The notes under the pieces: model-generated
Told to the model about the DNA's origin: nothing
The model's input: only the letters and a program-made list of their open reading frames with translations
Databases searched by the model: none
Assembly (NCBI GenBank): GCA_959604115.1
Contig: CAUHBW010000139.1
Coordinates: forward strand, 1-8,795
Direction: 5' to 3'
From: an uncultured Bilophila sp.
GTDB taxonomy: Bacteria; Desulfobacterota; Desulfovibrionia; Desulfovibrionales; Desulfovibrionaceae
Length of the DNA stretch: 8,795 nt
Made by a program: the position numbers and the translations under genes
Shown here: one piece after another, positions 6,185 through 8,795 of the stretch
Numbering within the stretch: position 1 is the first letter of the stretch
How the letters are laid out: every line of letters starts with the position of its first letter

Positions 6185-7267
6185 ATGAAATTGCGTAATC
6201 CCCTTACTGGTTTGCTGGCGCTGTTCTTTGTCGTCGCGTGGTGCCTGAGCGGCTCCGCCGCGTTTGCCAAGCCCCTTGTCCCGCTTCGCACGGCGTGGCT
6301 CGGCGAACATGAAACGTTTTTGGTCTGGTACGCCAGAGAAAAGGGATGGGATAAAGCCGAAGGTCTGGAACTTGAACTCCAGCCCTTTGAATCCGGCAAG
6401 AACGTCATCGACGAAATGCAGTCGGCCAACTGGGCCCTCGCCGGCGTGGGCGCCATGCCCGCTCTGACGGCCTCTCTGAGCAACCGCCTGTACATCGTGG
6501 GCATCGGCAACGACGAATCCGCCACCAACGCCATCTATACGCGTGACGGCAACGACATGCTCAAGATGAAGGGCTTCAACCCCAACTTCCCCGAAGTGTA
6601 CGGCAATCCCGGCTCCGTGCGCGGCAAGACCTTCCTCGTGCCCAAGGGAACGTCCGCCCACTACATGCTGAGCCGCTGGCTGCACGCTCTCGGCCTGCGT
6701 GAACGCGACGTGAAGATCGTGGACATGCAGCCTTCCGAAGCCATGAAGGCTTTCAGCGAAGGCACCGGCGACGCCATCGCCCTGTGGGCCCCCCAGACCT
6801 TCGAAGCCGAAAAGCTCGGCCTGAAGACGGTCGCCCACTCCAGCGACTGCAACGCCCGCCAGCCCATCCTGCTCATCGCCAACGCGGAATACGCCAACAA
6901 GCACAAGGCCGACATCGTCGCCTTCCTGCGCGTCTATCTCCGCAGCGTGGACATGATGAAGACTACCCCGGCCGAAGAACTCGCCGACGACTACATGCGC
7001 TTCTACAACGCTTGGACCGGCAAGAGCATGACGCGTGAAGAAGCCATCCGGGACATCAAGGACCACCCGGTCTACAGCCTCGACGAGCAGCTCGCCATGT
7101 TCAAGCAGAGCTACGGGACCAGCGAACTGCGCGAATGGCTGCACGACATCGTGTCCTTCCAGAACGAGAGCGGCGAACTCGATCGCCGTGAACTCGCCCG
7201 TCTCGAACGTCTCCACTACGTCACGGACATTTACCTGAAGGCCGTGAAGAACGCCGCCAAGAAGTAG
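6185..7267 (+). CDS. Periplasmic ABC transporter substrate-binding protein, SsuA/TauA/NMT1-like (orphan)
   Basis: The protein likely binds a small solute in the periplasm and delivers it to an ABC importer. The ATG at 6185 has GAGG six bases upstream; an ATG at 6173 in the same frame is less well placed. Of 360 residues, 1-28 look like a Sec signal peptide: K-L-R, a hydrophobic core, then A-F-A before Lys29. Cys20 follows Trp, so there is no proper lipobox. The mature protein has the pattern of the SsuA/TauA/NMT1 superfamily: L-R-T-A-W-L-G-E-H-E-T-F-L-V-W-Y-A-R-E-K-G near 34-54, then G-L-E-L-E-L, an N-W-A-L-A-G-V-G-A-M-P-A loop near 88-99, and V-R-G-K-T-F-L-V-P-K-G-T-S-A-H near 145-159. Members bind sulfonates, nitrate, bicarbonate or thiamine precursors; the ligand here cannot be named. 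No permease or ATPase gene lies beside it. C-ending codons dominate, which may mean high expression. A hairpin terminator follows. Confidence 0.85.
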   Translation: MKLRNPLTGLLALFFVVAWCLSGSAAFAKPLVPLRTAWLGEHETFLVWYAREKGWDKAEGLELELQPFESGKNVIDEMQSANWALAGVGAMPALTASLSNRLYIVGIGNDESATNAIYTRDGNDMLKMKGFNPNFPEVYGNPGSVRGKTFLVPKGTSAHYMLSRWLHALGLRERDVKIVDMQPSEAMKAFSEGTGDAIALWAPQTFEAEKLGLKTVAHSSDCNARQPILLIANAEYANKHKADIVAFLRVYLRSVDMMKTTPAEELADDYMRFYNAWTGKSMTREEAIRDIKDHPVYSLDEQLAMFKQSYGTSELREWLHDIVSFQNESGELDRRELARLERLHYVTDIYLKAVKNAAKK

Positions 7268-7289
7268 CTTTTTTCGGGGAAACGGTTTT

Positions 7290-7328
7290 GAAGGTGGTTC
7301 CGGGGCGTTGCGTTCCGGGACCGCCTTC
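7290..7328 (+). terminator. Hairpin terminator after the substrate-binding protein gene
   Basis: GAAGGTGGTTCCGG (7290-7303) pairs with CCGGGACCGCCTTC (7315-7328) over 14 positions including two G-U pairs, around an 11-base loop. It starts 23 bases after the stop codon. The tail GTTTCTG is only weakly T-rich, so it may be leaky or act mainly to protect the mRNA 3' end. Confidence 0.55.
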
Positions 7329-7354
7329 GTTTCTGAAAAAAGGAGGCGGTTCCC

Positions 7355-7534
7355 ATGAAGTTCTGTTTGACTTTTTTCGTTTGTTTGAGAAAAATCGTTT
7401 TCCGTCTTGTTTCCTCCCGGAAAAATCGCGAGTCGTCCGGACACGCCGTGCGGCCCGTTTCTCCGTGTACGTCCAACCGGAACTGCTTTGCGGCCGTTCC
7501 GGTTTCATATGTGTGCATTGGAGTAACTGTATGA
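7355..7534 (+). CDS. Possible small ORF (59 aa) with strong ribosome-binding site, unknown
   Basis: An ATG at 7355 is preceded by AGGAGG (7341-7346) at eight bases, the best ribosome-binding site in the window. The 59-residue product starts M-K-F-C-L-T-F-F-V-C-L with a short hydrophobic stretch, then becomes basic (R-K-N-R-E near 22-26) and contains five cysteines. Its stop overlaps a second ATG in the arrangement ATGA (7531-7534), which opens a nine-codon ORF ending at 7560. Codon choice is AT-richer than the neighbours. I recognise no family. It may well be chance in an AT-richer intergenic region; the ribosome-binding site is the only real support. Confidence 0.2.
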   Translation: MKFCLTFFVCLRKIVFRLVSSRKNRESSGHAVRPVSPCTSNRNCFAAVPVSYVCIGVTV

Positions 7535-7618
7535 AAGGAAAGCATTTTTTCGGAATATGAAGGAATCGTGCGCTTTTCCGTGTTCCCGTGCGGCATGGAT
7601 GTGGAAAAGTTTTTCACA
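7386..7618. other. Candidate replication-origin / dnaA regulatory region with DnaA boxes
   Basis: Two DnaA boxes fitting TTWTNCACA lie head to head with one base between them: TGTGGAAAA (7600-7608, minus orientation) and TTTTTCACA (7610-7618, plus). One-mismatch versions occur at 7386-7394 (TGAGAAAAA), 7670-7678 (TGGGGAAAA) and 7791-7799 (TTTGTCACA). The 7355-7560 stretch is AT-richer than its surroundings and holds short A and T runs, for example T-runs at 7372-7377 and 7544-7549. It sits directly upstream of dnaA, a common place for oriC. An alternative is that the paired boxes serve only DnaA autoregulation. Confidence 0.45.
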
Positions 7619-7651
7619 AACAGGTGAACAAGTCGCGCCTTTCGTATGAAA

Positions 7652-7670
7652 ACCCTTGAGCGTCAAGGGT
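7652..7670. repeat. Perfect 8-bp inverted repeat upstream of dnaA
   Basis: ACCCTTGA (7652-7659) and TCAAGGGT (7663-7670) are separated by GCG. No T-run follows on the plus strand; on the minus strand TTTTC follows. The tight palindrome, between the DnaA boxes and dnaA, could be a regulator-binding site or a minus-strand terminator. It abuts the near-consensus DnaA box at 7670-7678. Confidence 0.45.
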
Positions 7671-7828
7671 GGGGAAAAGGTCGGGGAAGTGGCGGTGTTG
7701 CAAAAAAGGCTTTTATTCCAGCGGGAATTCGTTCTTTTCCTTTGTGGGAAGCCTTTTGCGCCCCGGCGGGCGGAAACTCCGCGTATCCGCTTTGTCACAG
7801 GACACGTCAAACGCTAGAAGAATCGGAT

Positions 7829-8795
7829 ATGAAAACTCAGTGGCTCCAAATCTGTGAGAATCTGCAAAACAGGCTCAACCCCGGCACATATAAGGTCTGG
7901 GTGGCGCCTCTCACCGCCGAACTTGAAGGGGACAGGATCAATCTGACGGCCCCGAACGGGTTCGTGGCGACGTGGGTGCGCGATCGCCTGCTCAATGATA
8001 TTGCCGATGCCGCCGCTGAGGTGTTCGGACGGGCCATGGAGATCAACGTGATCGCGGGCAATCCCCCCGCCAAGTCGTCCGGCCGCCCGGCCCGGCCCGC
8101 CGTCACCGTGGAAGGCGAAGCGCCCGCCCGCCGCCCCCGCACGGCTCCCCGCCCCGTCGCCGCGCCGACGCTGCTTTCCGTCGGGGCCGAACAGCTTTCT
8201 CTGCCCATCACCATGCCCGTGCGTCAGGCCGTGCCGCACAATTGGCGGTACGCCTTCGATACGTTCGTGGTCGGTCCCACCAACGACATGGCCTATGCCG
8301 CCGCGCGCAACATGACGCGGCCCGGCGCGGCCGTGGACACGCTGTTCCTCAGCTCCGGGCCCGGACTCGGCAAGACCCACCTCACGCAGGCCGTGGGGCA
8401 GGCGTTGTGCGAGGCGAGCAACCGTTCCAATCCCAAGGTCGAATACCTGACCGCCGAAGAGTTTTCGAGCTGTTTCGTGCAGGCGCTCCAGTCCAAGACC
8501 GTGGATCGCTTCAAGGGGCGTTTCCGCGAAGCGGATCTGCTGTTGCTGGAGGACGTGCATTTCCTTCAGGGCAAGGAAAAGATGCAGGACGAGGTGCTCC
8601 CGACCATCAAGAGTCTGCAAACGCGCGGCAGTCGCGTCGTGCTCACAAGCTCCTTTACCCCGCGCGAGCTGAAGGATGTGGACGACAATCTGGTTTCCCG
8701 GTTCTGTTCCGGTTTTATGGCGGGCATTGAAAAGCCCGATGCCGAAACCAGAAGACGCATTCTGCAGGAAAAGGCCAACCAGAACGACGTTCCAT
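7829..8795 (+). CDS. dnaA: Chromosomal replication initiator protein DnaA (partial, C-terminus outside window)
   Basis: DnaA is the AAA+ protein that binds DnaA boxes and opens oriC. The ATG at 7829 has only a weak AGAAG sequence (about 7816-7820) as ribosome-binding site. The window holds 322 codons. Residues 1-78 match domain I (W-L-Q-I-C near 5-9, L-N-P-G-T-Y-K-V-W-V near 16-25). A Pro/Arg/Ala-rich linker follows (79-130). The AAA+ domain starts near N-W-R-Y-A-F-D-T-F-V-V-G at 138-149. The P-loop reads S-G-P-G-L-G-K-T (176-183), Walker B L-L-L-L-E-D-V-H-F-L (237-246), and the sensor 1 region V-L-T-S-S-F (271-276). Box VI reads D-D-N-L-V-S-R-F (285-292), keeping the Arg-finger position (Arg291). 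Several positions differ from the canonical protein: Ser for the first P-loop Gly, Glu-Asp for Asp-Asp, Asn for an Arg in box VI. Domain IV is not in the window. It could be the main DnaA or a second DnaA-like paralogue, which desulfovibrios are known to carry. Confidence 0.9.
   Translation, partial: MKTQWLQICENLQNRLNPGTYKVWVAPLTAELEGDRINLTAPNGFVATWVRDRLLNDIADAAAEVFGRAMEINVIAGNPPAKSSGRPARPAVTVEGEAPARRPRTAPRPVAAPTLLSVGAEQLSLPITMPVRQAVPHNWRYAFDTFVVGPTNDMAYAAARNMTRPGAAVDTLFLSSGPGLGKTHLTQAVGQALCEASNRSNPKVEYLTAEEFSSCFVQALQSKTVDRFKGRFREADLLLLEDVHFLQGKEKMQDEVLPTIKSLQTRGSRVVLTSSFTPRELKDVDDNLVSRFCSGFMAGIEKPDAETRRRILQEKANQNDVP

Noticed and set aside
1..8795. CRISPR array, insertion sequence, prophage or defence genes
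   Set aside because: No regularly spaced repeats, transposase, integrase or recognisable defence domain is present in any plausible reading frame.

Overview
The window reads as a GC-rich (roughly 60%) Gram-negative chromosome segment made mostly of housekeeping genes. Gene content, the style of the N-terminal DnaA domain, and the C/G-rich intergenic tracts suggest Desulfobacterota, probably Desulfovibrionaceae (Desulfovibrio/Bilophila-like). That placement is inference from protein style, not from a search.

Layout, left to right. (1) The 5' part of a lipoprotein gene on the minus strand runs off the left edge (410..1). It is divergent from serS, and each gene has its own recognisable sigma70-type promoter in the 411-678 gap. 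(2) serS (679-1953, GTG start) has a leader of about 130 nt that contains a terminator-like hairpin and U-tract just before the gene. (3) der/engA (2099-3457) is a double-GTPase ribosome assembly factor on the same strand. (4) A 408-bp non-coding interval (3458-3865) is the strangest part of the window. It holds an 11-G homopolymer beside an AT-rich promoter-like core and a matching C-run, a lower-GC segment of unknown origin, a 13-bp perfect terminator stem, and a G-rich tract with further inverted repeats. (5) uup, an ABC-F ATPase, lies on the minus strand (5785..3866). (6) A 399-bp gap (5786-6184) holds a nested hairpin and a good promoter. (7) An orphan periplasmic ABC substrate-binding protein of the SsuA/TauA/NMT1 type (6185-7267) has no permease or ATPase beside it. 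(8) A 561-bp, relatively AT-rich gap (7268-7828) carries a terminator hairpin, a possible small ORF, two head-to-head consensus DnaA boxes and a perfect 8-bp inverted repeat. It is the best candidate for a replication-origin or dnaA-control region. (9) dnaA (7829 to the right edge) is truncated by the window and has several substitutions in its AAA+ motifs.

Functionally, serS, der, uup and dnaA belong to translation, ribosome assembly and replication initiation. The genes do not form one operon: strands alternate, and the gaps carry separate promoters and terminators. I see no CRISPR array, insertion sequence, prophage gene, rRNA or recognisable tRNA. I found no clear new multi-gene system. 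The observations most worth checking are the poly-G/promoter/hairpin element after der, the serS leader, and the DnaA-box cluster upstream of a divergent dnaA.
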